64,000 bases of DNA from assembly GCA_030068075.1 (NCBI GenBank), contig CM057833.1, positions 48,379,587-48,443,586 of the forward strand, in the 5' to 3' direction. Positions 12,892-25,670 of the stretch are shown here, in pieces (the first letter of the stretch is position 1; each line of letters starts with the position of its first letter). Below the pieces are notes generated by a model. The model saw only the letters and a program-made list of their open reading frames with translations. It ran no database searches and had not been told where the DNA came from. Made by a program: the position numbers and the translations under genes. Source of the DNA: Paguma larvata (taxonomy: Eukaryota; Chordata; Mammalia; Carnivora; Viverridae).

Positions 12892-12957
12892 ATTCAAGTC
12901 AATCTGAAAGTCCCAGCCAGCCAAGTGACGCTGACATTAAGGACCAGCCAGAAAATG
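12892..12957 (+). CDS. NFIA: NFIA exon 3 (66 bp, internal coding exon)
   Basis: This is one internal coding exon of nuclear factor I A, a CTF/NFI transcription factor that binds TTGGC(N5)GCCAA as a dimer in the nucleus and acts in glial, haematopoietic and renal development. The acceptor is a T-rich tract ending in TTTTGCAG at 12891, and the donor is ATG|GTAAGT at 12958. Both phases are 1: the first Asp codon takes its G from the previous exon, and the last G starts the Gly codon completed by the next exon. The exon reads [20 protein letters not shown], then Asn. In NFIA this Ser/Pro-rich acidic linker directly follows the N-terminal DNA-binding/dimerisation domain (ending ..YFVHAA). NFIB differs at this point, and NFIC and NFIX are less similar from memory, so I choose NFIA. 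The frame is intact, with no stop. The 66-bp length adds 22 codons, so skipping would keep the frame. The exon is too short and lacks an ATG, so ORF callers miss it. Exon number depends on the transcript model. Confidence 0.93.
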
Positions 12958-13769
12958 GTAAGTGTAGTTGGGGGCTCTAGCTGCCGCTGCTTTCAGAGTC
13001 CAACAGTAGCCAGGAGGCACCCGAGTACAAGGATTCGGGGTCCACCCGATGGGCAACTCTGAGGACTCAAGGAGTCCTCTGGATCATTCTAGCAGCCCCA
13101 AGCCTTCCTCCACCCCACTCGCAAACGCCATCAGGGTTATCGTGAGAACCGGACTGTCAGAGGTGGGGTTGCTTTACCAAATCGGAATCTTCTATAGCAC
13201 AAGCAAGGAGCTACAGCCTGTTGGTTTCATTTTAGTTCCTTCTAAGGTGGCAAATGCCCCGCAATCTTCTTCACTGGTGACTTAAGGTCATTGACGGACA
13301 AATACTCCTGTGGCCTTTTCGGAGCTCAGCCCTTTCCTAATTGCTTTCAGAAAACGGTCTCTGCCTTTGAAGGATTTTCCACCGTAAATTGTCTGAAATA
13401 AAACAGTACGTGGCAGCATTAAATTCGTAAATTGCAGAATTACATAAATTTTCTGCGGCAGGAACTTGATTAACATAGAATGCACACACTGTCTATACAA
13501 ATATGATCGTATCCGGTAAAATACTAAGTTTTGCAATGTGTGTGCTCCAAGTACAAAACAGATGGTCATAGGTTGGAATTGAAGATTGAGCAAAACCATC
13601 GGCTTCAGTAAAAACCGAGACGTGAACCGGCAGTGCCTCTCCCGTACGAAACAGTGTACTGTGTACTTGTATAGATACCATCTCCTGTGATTCCACAGTG
13701 CTCTTCCTCAGTGACAGCACTAAAGGCTCTAATGGGGAGGCTTGACCTTGAGGGGCCTGTGAAGGCCAC

Positions 13770-13995
13770 ATAGCAGTTAAAAGCTCAGGCTGTGGCATCA
13801 AACCTGTGTTCAAATTCTGCCTCTTCTGTTTCTTACCTGAGTAATGTTGAACAGGTTATTTAACCTCTCAGGGTATATATTTAATTCCCCATCTTTAATA
13901 TAGTGTGGGAATAATAGATGATAATAGCCTTCCTGTTGAACTAAGACATACATATTCATATAGTTTACTAAAAATTGTTGGCTCTTGACTATTAC
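13770..13995 (+). mobile_element. MIR SINE fragment
   Basis: Reads as MIR sense: TGGCATCAAACCTG, TTCAAATTCTGCCTCT, then TTATTTAACCTCTCAGGG, and a degraded 3' core with ATAATAGCC. Ancient and without TSD. Confidence 0.75.
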
Positions 13996-14639
13996 TCATT
14001 ATTTGTCTTGTCATTATCATCCTTGCCATACTTGTTTTTCATGTGCTTAGAATGACCTCATTCCTCTGGCCTCTCTTTTGTTGTTCCATTCATTTTTCCA
14101 TGTTGATCCCCGTCTGACCCTTTGGAATAGACAGGTAGACTAAATTCTGTCAGTATTGTGGGGTGGAGGGTTTTTACCACATTAGATATCCTCTCACTGA
14201 TTTTATAGGATTTGTTTCATTTCCCAAGCCTGGTAAATTCCTCATATCACTGCTGGAGTCTCACATTAAATATAGACTATCTGACTATTTTTCCTTCTCA
14301 TTCTGCTGTTTTAGTCGTATTTTCCTGATCAAAGTTGTCTTTTCATAGCAAGCATAAAAAGAGAGGGACCCCTGAAGTCTGGTTTTTAGCATCATAAATA
14401 GCCCTATCTTATTTTTTGTTGACATTTTAAGGTGCCATCAGTTTCATCGTTTATTTCCACGTGACCTGTAGGTAATACCTTGACTGTTTCATTTTTCATA
14501 GATTATATTTCCATATAATCTGCCTAGAGTTGTGTCCAGAGATCTTCATTTTATTCTCATTTTATTTTTTAAAAATTGGTGGGCCGTACGGGTCTGTGGC
14601 TCGCGTATGCAGGTCTGGCCGCCCCTCTAGCAGGCCTGT

Positions 14640-14920
14640 GATTCATCTGTCTTCATAAAATGGCCGACAAGCTGTTCACATGCAAATATAAATTGAGAGC
14701 ACGAGAGGCTGGCAGTGCCTTTCTGGAGCTGCCTGCAATACCGATATTGTGCGCTTCCCATTCCAAAAAGCAACCGGGATTGAGCCTGGATTTTTCGGCC
14801 AAAGGCACAGAGCTATTAGCCAAGTTCACTTTTAACCCCAAATTGCTCGGTGCTCCTTCAAGGATCCAGAATACTATTTTGGGGGATCGTATGTGAGTTC
14901 AAAACCAGCATTCATATCTC
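14640..14920 (+). promoter_or_regulatory. Candidate conserved regulatory block (YY1- and octamer-like motifs)
   Basis: Repeat-free segment with a YY1-like AAAATGGCCGAC at about 14657 and the octamer ATGCAAAT at 14680. It sits between MIR relics in intron 3. Overlapping ORFs on both strands (78 and 62 codons) have no recognisable family. Regulatory function is inferred from motif content only; conservation has not been tested. Confidence 0.3.
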
Positions 14921-15784
14921 GAGGAGAAAGTAGTAAGTTCCTGTTTCAAATTCCTATTCATGGCAAAGGAAACGAAGCCGAAGCTGCTTCATCCTTGAGA
15001 ACGCCAACTGAAACTTAGCCTAGAGGAAAATCAGCCTCCTCAGTTTCCTCTACCTGCCTTTTGTCAATCTCGGATGCAGTGATTGGAGGAAATGTGATTT
15101 TACCTCTTTTCTAAAGACACACAATCCCTAGAAAGAAAATAAATGAAGAGTTCAGGACCAGGTATTTACATGCATTAGAGAACTTTCTAGTGTTGCTTTG
15201 ACCAAGAGCGATTTTTCTTTTTCATTACCCGGGTTATGGATGACAAGTTCCTGAAAGGTTTTCATTTGTTCGTTTCGTTTTTGTTTTGAAAAAAGGCAGC
15301 TCTCATAAATGTATCAACCAGCCTCTAAGAACTTTGAGAATCTTAGTGGGTGAAGAAGGGACAGACTCTGGTCTTCAAATAAAGCGGGAACGCATTACTC
15401 CTTCTTTATGTATATACGCGAGGGGAAATAATACTCTTTTTATCCCAGCTCTTGAGGAGAGAAAGGTAATGGGAAACGAATGGTATTTTCCTAGTAAACC
15501 ATGGAGAATGAATAGACAAATGGTAACATGCCGTTTCATCCAAAACCATAAACTAGGCCATGTAACTTTACCTAAAGTGGATGCAGCTGTTTCTTCCCTG
15601 CCCAACTAGTCTGGTTTTTCCTGTGGAATTTTTGCTTTCTTTTCTTGTACTCCCTGAAGACTCAACTGTAAAAGAAAACAAATCTTTGTCCAATTAGAGT
15701 ATTAGATGGGAATTTTGAAGGAATTATTTGAAGCCCAGTGATAAAATATCAGAATCTCCCGAAACTCAAAGTCGATACGATACA

Positions 15785-16002
15785 TAATGATTCAAAACTC
15801 TGCCTCTGGAGTCAGACACACCCGAATTCAGATGAAATCGTGACTGGGCGACTTTGAATAAACTGTTGCCCCAATATCAGTTTTCTTATCTGTAAAATAG
15901 GAATACCAAAAGAACATACTTTGTATTAAAATAAGAACGTGTACATGAAACACATCATGCCGGGTTCACGGTAAAGACTCAAAGAAAAGTAGCTATTATG
16001 AC
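15785..16002 (+). mobile_element. MIR SINE fragment
   Basis: Sense MIR with GCCTCTGGAGTCAGACA, GACTGGGCGACTTTGAATAA, and CAGTTTTCTTATCTGTAAAA followed by the degraded 3' half. Ancient intronic relic. Confidence 0.78.
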
Positions 16003-18229
16003 TCTTAGTTAAAGCTTCTATCTGTATAGAGCATACATGTCAGAGAGGCCAAAAGTTCAGAGATTTGAAATGGAAGAGGGTTAGTGTCAGAAATCAACCA
16101 AGACTTTTAGAGACATCCTTTGTAGGTACCTACTCAGTTCTGAAATGTCAGACATACGTCTCCCTAAATCTGTCTGTAATCCCCACGGTACCACATCTGT
16201 TTTATTATGTGGACTATTCCTCACGTTTTCTTCACCTCCTAGGAGCTGACTGCCACAAAAGTGATTCAGAGTTGCTAGAACGTTCCGAATGAGCACTCCA
16301 AGAGAAGGTGGTTCTGGAAAGAAGGGACCCCACCTAGATGGCTTTAATTTTAGCTGAGTTTTTTCCTTGGCACAAACCAAATAGATTCTGGCTTACTAAA
16401 AACTGTAAGCCGATTAAGGGTCGGGTTCATGGCAAATTCCTTTTAAAACAATCTTGCGCGGCATTGAACTTAGCAGGTACCTGGTATTTATTTGCTTCAT
16501 GAATAGAATTAATAAGTAGGTGGGTATGTTCTCATTATCCCCAAATATTTTGTGAGCGTCTGCTCACTTTTGATTTACCAAGAGGCTTTTAAAGAAACAA
16601 ATATCATAAACAAACAAACAAAAAACCCAACGACTGGAGATGTCAAAAATCTAATTTGGGTGTGGGGAAAAGTTGTACCCCGACACATGGACATACATGC
16701 ACAGACATGGCTGAGAGTCCTGGGAAGGCCAAAGCCAGAAGCTATACTAATGTCCATAGTATATCAAGGGGTACCTCTGCCCCACCCACATGCACAGGTG
16801 TGAGCAAAGATAGGAAATACCATCCTGTTAACTTATGCCTGCTTACCTCAGGAAATGAAATTCTGACAGAGTTCTCAGCTCAGACTGGAATTATGCATTT
16901 AATTCTTTCACATATTACTGAAACCCCCTTTCTGGCTTTTCAAGAGGCCCCGAAGGCTGTAAGTCTTATTTGTTGGACTCTGACTTAGGACAGCTACTCA
17001 AACCACCTATGTGAATTCCCACGAGGTATCTTGGCTCCTGTTTAAAATATTTATGGGACAGAATATTTGAAACGACTGCTCGATATTTACAGGACCTGCG
17101 AACAGTCCTCCAAAACTTGCATTCTGTGGTGCATCAGGTCAGTCCTTAATGAGGAAAAAGCTCACGTAATCCCCCTCCTACTTAATTCAAGTCACGCTTC
17201 CGTGGGGCCACGCTGAGTCCACGTCTCCGGGAATAGCACAGTCCGGCTTTGGCACTCTGAGAGGACCCTCCCTGCTGGGACTCTCTCTGAAAACATCCTT
17301 AACTAAAAAAAGAAAATACGGGGTTCCCTTGCCAGAAAAAGAAAACCCATGTTCTCATGGTTTTTCCCCTCCTTAGTCTCTCCCATCACCTGCACAGACC
17401 ACTATTAATAACCTCATCTTGGTGGTTTTTAGAATGTGATATTTATAACAGGAGAGCGGAGTTGGTATTTGGATTATTTCCTTTAGGCTTAATCATGTTT
17501 GTTCTTCCTCATTTATCTGGTAGTCGCACATATGTTGGTGGCGTAAACCCTCAGATGGGCCTTTGCAATCAGTGGAAAGCTATTAATCATGATGCTTGCC
17601 CCAGATTTCGAAAATTTCCTGCCAATTCGAAAATCACCCCAGGAGAATTGGTCGAGTGTGGCTTTCATCGTCACCACCTTCATCCGTGTCGTTTCTGCCT
17701 TGTGTCGCTACACTAGGTATTGCTGCTCAATGAACAAGGAATGTCCTCCAGCCAGTCGTATCTCACTAGTTATCCATTAACTCCTTTCTGTGAGAACTTT
17801 GAAGACTTCAACAGTTAGGAACAGTTAGCCCTTAGGAAAGGGCTTCCAGAGCTACCAACTCCCTGACTGAAGATTTATGTAAAGGATCCACTTTGTAATT
17901 TTGGGGGTGAGAGAAGAGAATTGTGAATTTCTGTTTCTCCTGCGGACAAACATCCTTTCATCAGATGGCATTCTCTTAAAAAATTGTAGGCCCAATACTT
18001 GAACTTTTTCACTACCTCTTCAAATATGTAGTAGATATATTATTGCAAGGTTATATTACAATATTCATGCATAGCAGAGAGGCACAATAAAATTTACAAT
18101 CCCAAACTCTAAGAATTGCCTCTTGCTGCTGGATGGACCTCTTGTTTTAGGGAACTGTGTTGATTAGTGTGTCATTTTAGTTGGGTCATTTTAGGAATTT
18201 TGGAGGCAATGCAGCCTTATTTTAGTTTG
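16003..18229. other. Unique intronic DNA, no gene
   Basis: The longest ORF is 119 codons (17357-17716, plus). It has a hydrophobic stretch but no recognisable family, and I treat it as chance. I see no transposon. Confidence 0.55.
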
Positions 18230-18345
18230 CACTTTCCTGGAAAAGCAGGAGCATTCTAGCACCATTGACTTGTAAATACAGTTTATCAATATTTCATAAT
18301 TTGCATGAGTTTCCTTCATAATTACCTAGCAACAGTTATTCTCTG
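18230..18345 (+). promoter_or_regulatory. Candidate enhancer-like motif cluster
   Basis: Within about 65 bases lie a FOX-like TGTAAATA (18271), an ONECUT-like ATCAATATT (about 18287), the octamer ATTTGCAT (18299), the homeodomain core TAATTA (18319) and an RFX half-site CCTAGCAAC (18325). No repeat signature is visible. NFI introns are known to be rich in conserved non-coding elements, but assigning this block is inference. Confidence 0.35.
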
Positions 18346-18357
18346 TGGCGTTCTTTC

Positions 18358-18373
18358 AAAAAAAAAAAAAAAA
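18358..18373 (+). repeat. A16 homopolymer
   Basis: Uninterrupted A run at the right edge of the motif cluster, without a recognisable retroposon body to its left. Confidence 0.85.
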
Positions 18374-20489
18374 GTGCCGCAGGGACAGACACAGTAGAGT
18401 GACCACCAGAATAGCAGCAATAACAGTAATGATCAATGTTCTAAAATATGTAAAGGTCCCAACTTAGGGAGACGTTAAAACCTAAATGCCTTCTGGTTTC
18501 CAGATCTGTATAATTAAATTCTGACGGATGAGTTTTCAGCCGTGCCCTGGAGCCGGTCTCTCTTCTTCAAGAGCGCAGAGAACCAGAACTTGGTTTGATC
18601 TGAAATGCCAGTCTGAGACCAGGTGAACTGTGCTCCCTGAAATATTGTTAGCAGATGTGACCCATCATTGTCTGCAGAGGCTCTTTAGAAATGCCTCCAG
18701 ACAAAGGAAATTCTTGGATCTTGCCTCTCGAAAGTTGAGGCACCAGGTAAGGCCGCGAGTTTCCCCGGCTTGTGTCCCGCAGTGTAGAGAGAATTGCCGA
18801 GTTTACCAGGAGACCCAGTGCAGTCAAGGAGCTTTTTCAACGGAAAAGCAGAGAGGAGATTTGTAGTTGTTCTAAAGAAGTAGTTTTACCTCACACATTA
18901 TGGGTATTTTATTGTCTACATACAGAGGATAGCTAGCTGAATAGACTTTAAGTGGTTGGCTAGGAGCCCAAAATAGGGAGTGTTTTGGAGCCACGTTCCC
19001 TGACGTCTAAATTCTAAAATGGACTGGGTGGGTGGTCTAGTTCTGACATCTTCCCTCCCCCCCAATCCATCACACACAAATAGTTAACAGAGGAAAGGAA
19101 AAGTAAAGGGGTTTCTTTCTGGTCCTCAAATTTATTTGTGCCTGTAACTCTTGTCCCGGGAGAGATGGCCATTTGAGTGCCTAGTGGATGTAAGGTTCTA
19201 AGGAGAAAAGCGTTTTTAAGCATTGATTTATAATTTATATGGGATGGTGTCAATCTGTCCATAGATCTTGACTCCAAAAATCTGAAGCAATACAATTCAT
19301 GTAAGTAGTTGAATTGGGCTCGGAGAAGCAATCAAAGGAGGAGCCGTCATCAAATCACAGTGTGGTAGGAGGTACACCTGGAGTGTGTCTGCCGCTCCAA
19401 ATGCTGTTGTTTTGTTTTCCCTGTGACCGAAGCTTGAACACCTCTGGTAGGACCCTTCGACAGAGGAGGAACTTAGGAGGACCTGCAGTGTACTTTTGCA
19501 TACCTCCACGTCAGTTTTAAAAATCAGCACAGGGGAAACCAGGGAGGCTGGTTTGGGTCAGGAATAGTGTATGAGCTTTTCCTCGCCACAAATAATAGGG
19601 TCTGATTTGACACTTGAGTGCGAATTTGTTGATTTAAAGCCCGTATATTATTTTTTGGAAGGAATTATCCATTTGTGGATAATATTAGAACACTGAATGT
19701 AATATAAATAATTTATTTGGGGATTTGGAGTCACTAATCCAGATTGATTAGTTGTCTGCTACAAAAATTCATGTGGCCACAAGGATTTTTGGCACCTTTT
19801 CTCCCTACAGCTTCCTCGTTCTTTTTCTCTTCTTCAGGATTTACTCAGCTCCAGGCAACTCTGTTCCCTTGGCATTAGCTTGTCGTTAAGGAAGTCTCCT
19901 GGGATGTCTCAAACAGAGGTGGGGGAAGGGTAATACTTACTGCAGATTACTGTGCCCCGTCTCAGTTGTTAACTTCAGTACTTGGTTGATTCGAACCTAA
20001 AGGGAACAAGGGAGTCTCATATGCCTTATCCACAGGCATCGTATGGTGACTCTCCAAAGAGAGAAGTGTAAAGGATGTTGTGGCAAAGTAGGAAGAGGCG
20101 TCCAACAGTCTCTCCATGAAGGAAATTCAGGGTTTTCTTAGATCTCTGTAGGTATTTTATAACCAGAGAGCTTCTCACAAGCGGCATTTGTAAACTCAAG
20201 AGAGGAGCAAGGAAAAGCCCAATCACAGCTTCCGAATAGGTCACGTTAACGAAGGAGAGTTGCCATTACAAGCCTGACACTGAGCATCTGCGAAGGGAGA
20301 ATCGGTTGTCCAAGTCACTTGAAGACTTTGTACCTCCATCTTCTCATAAGTAATTCAACAGTTAGTTATTAAGACTCCGCTGGGTACGTTTGGACTGTGG
20401 ACTGGATGCATTGAGGGAATACAGCAATGGATCAGACATCCTGTTCTTGAGGACTCGACAGTCTCGTAAGGAGAGAAAGACTTCATCCA
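18374..20489. other. Unique intronic DNA, no gene
   Basis: Short ORFs only (up to 105 codons, minus, 19014-19331). No repeat or exon recognised. Confidence 0.55.
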
Positions 20490-20990
20490 TCCATCCATTC
20501 ACCAAATATTTATCTAAGGCATCTTAAGAACCAGGCACTGCTCTGAGCAAAACAAACAAAGCTTTACCTTTTGGTGGGAGGAGACAGACAGTAAACTAGT
20601 ATCTATGTAATGTACTCAGCAGTATTAAATATTATGGAGGGAAATAAGGCCAAACGAGGGGGTAAACAGTGGAGGATATGGGTGCTACTTTACATAGTGT
20701 GGTCAGATACACAGTTTCTGATCTGTTGACATTTGAGTTCAGACCTAAAGAAGGCGAAGAGAGCTATGCAGACATGGACTTTGATTCTAGGAACAGAGTA
20801 AATGTGAAGGCTTTGAGGGATGCTGGGGGAACAAAGAAGGGGTCACTGTGGCTTGAGGGACACGAATGAAGGAGAGAGCATTTGGAGAAGGGGGTAGCAG
20901 GAAACCAAATTGTATCAGACCTTCTAGGCCAAGGAAAAGACTTGGCAAATCCTTAATAAGCTATGATATGCTCTACAGAGGAATGCACAT
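20490..20990 (-). mobile_element. L2-like ancient LINE fragment
   Basis: Contains the familiar reverse-strand L2-type 3' text: ACCAAATATTTATCTAAGGC, GCACTGCTCTGAGCAAAACA, then GACATTTGAGTTCAGACCTAA and TCAGACCTTCTAGGCCAAGG. The 66-codon ORF inside it (20669-20869) is not a gene. Family assignment is by eye. Confidence 0.55.
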
Positions 20991-20994
20991 ACCG

Positions 20995-21110
20995 AATCCA
21001 TTCATTTCTTGATGTAGGAAATATATCTTGAGCCCCTACGATAGGTTAGATACTTAATGTTTAGTGGTGAGCAAAGCAAGCTTAGAGTTTAGCGTAGAGC
21101 TGTAGACAAA
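20995..21110 (-). mobile_element. Second L2-like fragment
   Basis: CATTCATTTCTTGATGTAGG, TATATCTTGAGCCCCTACGA and GTGAGCAAAGCAAGC follow the reverse-strand L2 3' end pattern (the counterpart of TTTATTGAGCACCTACTATG). Confidence 0.5.
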
Positions 21111-22839
21111 GGCCTGATTTGTAACATTACCAAAGAGAGACACTCTCATCTACCATGGCAACATCCTTTAGTATCCCCAAAGGTTTTTCCTTATGCATGT
21201 AATACTAAAAGCTGAGTTACTTACATGGGATACTTGACTTCACATACCCACTCATGCAAACGATTCCCTTTTCATTTAATGGAAATCTAAATCTGTGGGC
21301 TTCCAGCTTATCCCTTATCTCATGACACCATTTAGATCATAAGCCCCCAGGTCTCAAGTACATTTACCCTGAAGCTTCATTTTTCTCCCTAATAGTTACC
21401 AGATTTAGCAATAAAAATAGAAGACACGAAGTTAAATTTGAATTTCATATAAACAGTGAATAATTTTGTAGTATTACATGGGATATACTTATACAAAAAA
21501 AAAATCTTTGTTTATCTAAATTAACTCCTGTATTTTATCTGGCAACCAGTCCCAATTCTCCACACTGTCCCACGGGCAACAGTAGCGGCAGCATATGAAA
21601 GGGTTTGATTAGTCTGTGATGACTTCACTGATCACAGAGGGTCAAACCACTGGAATTTAACCCACTGAAAAATGAACCCTGGGAAGGGTACCACAAAGTT
21701 CTAATGAGTTGACTGCTTAAATTCCATTCCTCCTGCATCTGCTGGTACCTAGTCCAGTGGTTATCTTGGAACAATAAGCCTCTTGTAAGGCACAGTCAAT
21801 AGGTACAGTAGAGGAGTTGAGAGCCATTGAATCTATGCAAGTAAATTTGTAGGTTTAATTAGTGGGATATCAATTGAGTAAGCCACTGGACAGTATGTGG
21901 GCCACTCCTTCAGAGCAAACGCGGAGGAAGTGTACTCTGTTACAAGATTTAGTTACCAACAGATGATTTGCTTCCTTGAAAGATGATGAAAGTAGAAAAT
22001 CGGTCAGATACTAAAGCACTGGGAAATTCCACATCCAAAGATGAAGTAGAGAAGAGGCATTTCAGATAGACTTGAAAATAGAAGGTGCCATATTTTTTGT
22101 GTGCTGTGTGGGAAACGAGATATACATGTTTTTATTTGCAGTTGAGGACTATTTTACTAGGTGTGACAAAACTTGCCAGAATATGTTACAAAAACGCAGT
22201 GTGATCTTTGAGCCCTCCCATTACAAAAAAAAAGAATAATGTTCACAGATTCAAGGAAAGCAGTTTGGAAAATTAGGGTTATACTCCGCTGGGCTTTAGA
22301 GCCAGAAAATGATAATAAGAATGGTTTTGGTGATAATAGCTTACATTCATTGTGGCCTTTCTCTGTGGTGGTTTGTTCCTTTATGTCTTCCGACAAGACC
22401 ATGCCCTGATGGAATTATGTGTGCAGGGATTTATTGGAGGTGAAGCCTATCAGATATAAAGAGAGGGAGCAAAAGTCAGCTGGGAGAGCTTTTAGACTGC
22501 TTTACCGACCTGATAACTGTGGAGGAAGATGGAGAAGGAAGGAAAATTGGGTGGGAAGAATCTCGCACAGCAGTAAGGTTCTAAGAAAGTTGTATGTAGG
22601 CCAATGGAGAGTCTTCGAGCCAAAGTTCCTTGTTATAAGAGTTCTGTATCCCCTGGGAATGGGTCCACATTAGTATTCTCCCCCTTAGTCATTGGCTGGG
22701 AACCTGGAGGAAGGGTGACTTTTGAACAGGAGGGTGGCAGCTGGGGTTATCAGGCCATTAGGCTCCATGCAGCAAGTGATCTGATGGCTCATTTTTGTGG
22801 CCACCACAGCAAAGTGTTATGCTAGGAGTTCTGTTATTT

Positions 22840-23020
22840 GTGTTTAATCCTAATTAAACCACCCTACAGAGAAGGGTACCACTGGTGTGTCCATTTTACA
22901 TACGAGGAAACTGAGACACAAAGAATTTAAATAGTTTACCCACAGTCAAGAAGGTGGAAAGTGTATTCAGATTTACTCCAACTCCGGAGTCTACTTGCAT
23001 CTCCAATACACTGTATTATA
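22840..23020 (-). mobile_element. MIR fragment
   Basis: Antisense MIR core: CATTTTACATACGAGGAAAC, TGAGACACAAAGAATTTAAA, CAGTCAAGAAGGTGGAAAGT. Confidence 0.75.
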
Positions 23021-23606
23021 GAAGGAATGGTATTCAACCTCCGGTTCCATAACTTATTGATTAGGTAAATTTAGGCAAGCAGTTTGAACTCTTAGACTTG
23101 TGTTTCCTCATTTATAAGGTGGGATGTCATCGCCTTCCCAGGAAATGTGTTTTTGTCGCCGTTTTGTTTCGAGCTTAAACAATGTTAGCTCCTTTTCCTT
23201 CCTCATGTTTTTCTCTCGTTTGGGATTGTCCTCTCTCCCTTTGTTCCTTATCTCATCCTCCCAGGTATCTGCCTCAGCCTTGCCCAGGCTCCCGCAGGTT
23301 TAATCGTGTCCTCAGAACTAACGGGACTGTTTCTGTGCAGATTATATGTATGAATGTATGTGTGCACACGTAAGGTACCCAGAACTTGTAACGGTCCATA
23401 GTAGATACTCAATAAAGCATAGCCCGCCTTCTCATTCATCCATCTCATTGCCTAATGGACATGAGCTCTATGCCAGGGGGCAATCCAGAACACATTTTTT
23501 TTCTCTTGCTTTAGATATTTGGAGAGCAAAATTACATTCTTATTTTTCTTATGAACATTCTTTACTCTTTTTCCCTACAATCTCAAGTACTATGAGTATT
23601 TGATTT

Positions 23607-23864
23607 TTTAATGGATGGTTTTATTTTTTTAATTTTTTTAATGTTTATTTTTTTAGAGAGAGAGACAGACAGACAGACAGACCATGAATGGGGGAGGGGA
23701 AGAAAGAGACCGAGACAACAGAATCCGAAGCAGGCTCCAGGCTCTGAGCTGTTGGCACAGAGCCCGATGCGGAGCTCGAACCCATGAGCCGCGAGCTCGT
23801 GACCTGAGCTGAAGTTGGACCTTAACTGACTGAGCCACCAGGTGCCCTTTAATGGATGGTTTTA
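23607..23864 (-). mobile_element. Felid SINE with perfect 17-bp TSD
   Basis: An antisense SINE body lies at about 23624-23847, flanked by exact copies of TTTAATGGATGGTTTTA at 23607-23623 and 23848-23864. A (GACA)4-5 microsatellite at 23664-23682 has grown inside its CT/GA-rich part. The TSD shows a recent insertion. Confidence 0.96.
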
Positions 23865-25189
23865 AACAATGGACTAAATTTTCACTTGATTTTTCTGCTG
23901 GAGACAGAAAGTATAGAATGGGGTGAGTTGTAAGGTATTTATACCAGATGCCATTATGTTTGTTGAATGGCATAAAACAATTACAATTGCCAATAAATTT
24001 GAAAGCATTTCAATGGTAAAAGGTGTAGGAATGTATTTTTTGAAAACATAAAATGTTTATTGCCATCCCCCATTTTTTGTGCAGTAGTCGAAGCTTGGAC
24101 CTCATCCCTTTGATTTTAGATTTCTGAATTATTTAAAAGAATCGGTTAATTCTCCATTTCAAGTGAGTAAGACCAAGTTCATTAGGATATCTGATTCCTA
24201 GCATGTCCCACATTCACAGATCATGTTAACTCCATAGAGAGGTTTATCTTCTTTTAAAATTGCAAATGCTGCCCAAACTGAAAGCTTTTCCATTAAATGC
24301 ATCCTCACAGCTTTGGTATAAGTAAGATCCTTAACGAGAGAGAGGGAGACAATGAGCTACCTTGTTGTCAGAGCGTCAGCCAGCGCTAAAAGTGGCAGTG
24401 CTCAGAACACGCATGTCCTTTGACTTCTAGTGGATTTGCAGACTGATGTCATGAAATGCATGTAAGTAAAACTCAGCACACACCACTAACACACTCTTTT
24501 GACCAGTAGTTGCCAACTGGTCGCTGAAGAGGGCAAGGAGAAAAATCTTAAAAGAAATTATGCATTCTTCCCCTAGAAAAAATCTACACGGGCTAAAGAT
24601 TTTTGCTTTGGACTGTGTGAACTCACCGGTTCTCTTACACTTACAGAGATTTATAGTTTAGATTCACTTGATGAAAGGTGGGGGATGGACGAATTACCCA
24701 TTATTTAATAAAGATGGCAAATTAAACACTTTGAGAAATAGGCCCCGTGATAGGGAAATACTACAAGATGTCCTCAGTGGAGAAAAGATACAGAAGCCTC
24801 AGTGATAGACCAGTGACTGGATAATAGCCTTTAAGTTTCTCTTATGGAAGAAGAGGGAAGAAGGGAAAAGCAGGCGCCAGGAAGAGGCCGCCCATCGTCT
24901 CTGTAATGTACTCCTTCATTCGGTTTTACAGTGGATATTGTCAAATTCAGTTCTACCTGAGCAGAATGGATCCTGAGGGCCAGTGGTAAAGGCAGCTCAA
25001 AGTAGGAGCCTGAGACAGCACTTTTCTACACACATTGATCAGGAACACTTGCTTTTGGTGTAGAAGACCCAAAGTTTGGGTAGCCTAATCATACACGTAG
25101 AATATTTGCTTTCTAGGCTTAGATCTCTCTCTATATGGATTCTTTCTGTGCATCAGTAGGAAAGGCAAGAAATTCAACCACGGTTGAGT
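23865..25189. other. Unique intronic DNA, no gene
   Basis: Nothing recognisable. No ORF listed in it except a 76-codon fragment at its right edge. Confidence 0.55.
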
Positions 25190-25345
25190 AATACTATGTA
25201 CTAGAAACTGTACATCATTTGAGTATGTTAGCTTATTTTGGCGTAATAATTCTGAGAGACGACAAGGAAAATAAGGTTCAGGGATGTTGAGGCACGAGTT
25301 CATGGCCAGTGGCAAGTGAGGGTCAGAGGAGGTGCTGCTTCGTCT
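25190..25345 (-). mobile_element. MIR fragment
   Basis: Antisense MIR-like series: ACTATGTACTAGAAACTGTA, GACAAGGAAAATAAGGTTCA, GAGTTCATGGCCAGTGGCAA. Confidence 0.6.
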
Positions 25346-25670
25346 TCCCAGGGAGAGTCTAAGACTAAACGGAGAGAATGGAGAGGGAGGTGCTCTGAAA
25401 TGTTTTAGAATGCTTTACACCCAGCGACTATAATGATCTCAAGTCATTCATGTTATAAGGTTTTCAATGCATTTTCTGTATGTCCTGTCCCCTCTGCCCC
25501 GGGGAAATTCCAAACCCGAGGGTAGGTAATGACAACGGTGATGACACACTTATGATGGTGGTAGCGATGGTGTTTAACTAGTTAAAACTAGGTAGTCTGT
25601 CAGTTCTTTTAACTGAATCCTGGCACCTGGAAACAGGAATGTGTCGCAGTGTGTTGAAAGTGCAAACCTT

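Noticed and set aside
17357..17716. 119-codon + ORF with a hydrophobic stretch
   Set aside because: No family match and no splice or start context. Treated as chance.
23664..23682. CRISPR-like or regularly spaced repeat
   Set aside because: A simple GACA microsatellite within a SINE. No spacers, and the DNA is mammalian.
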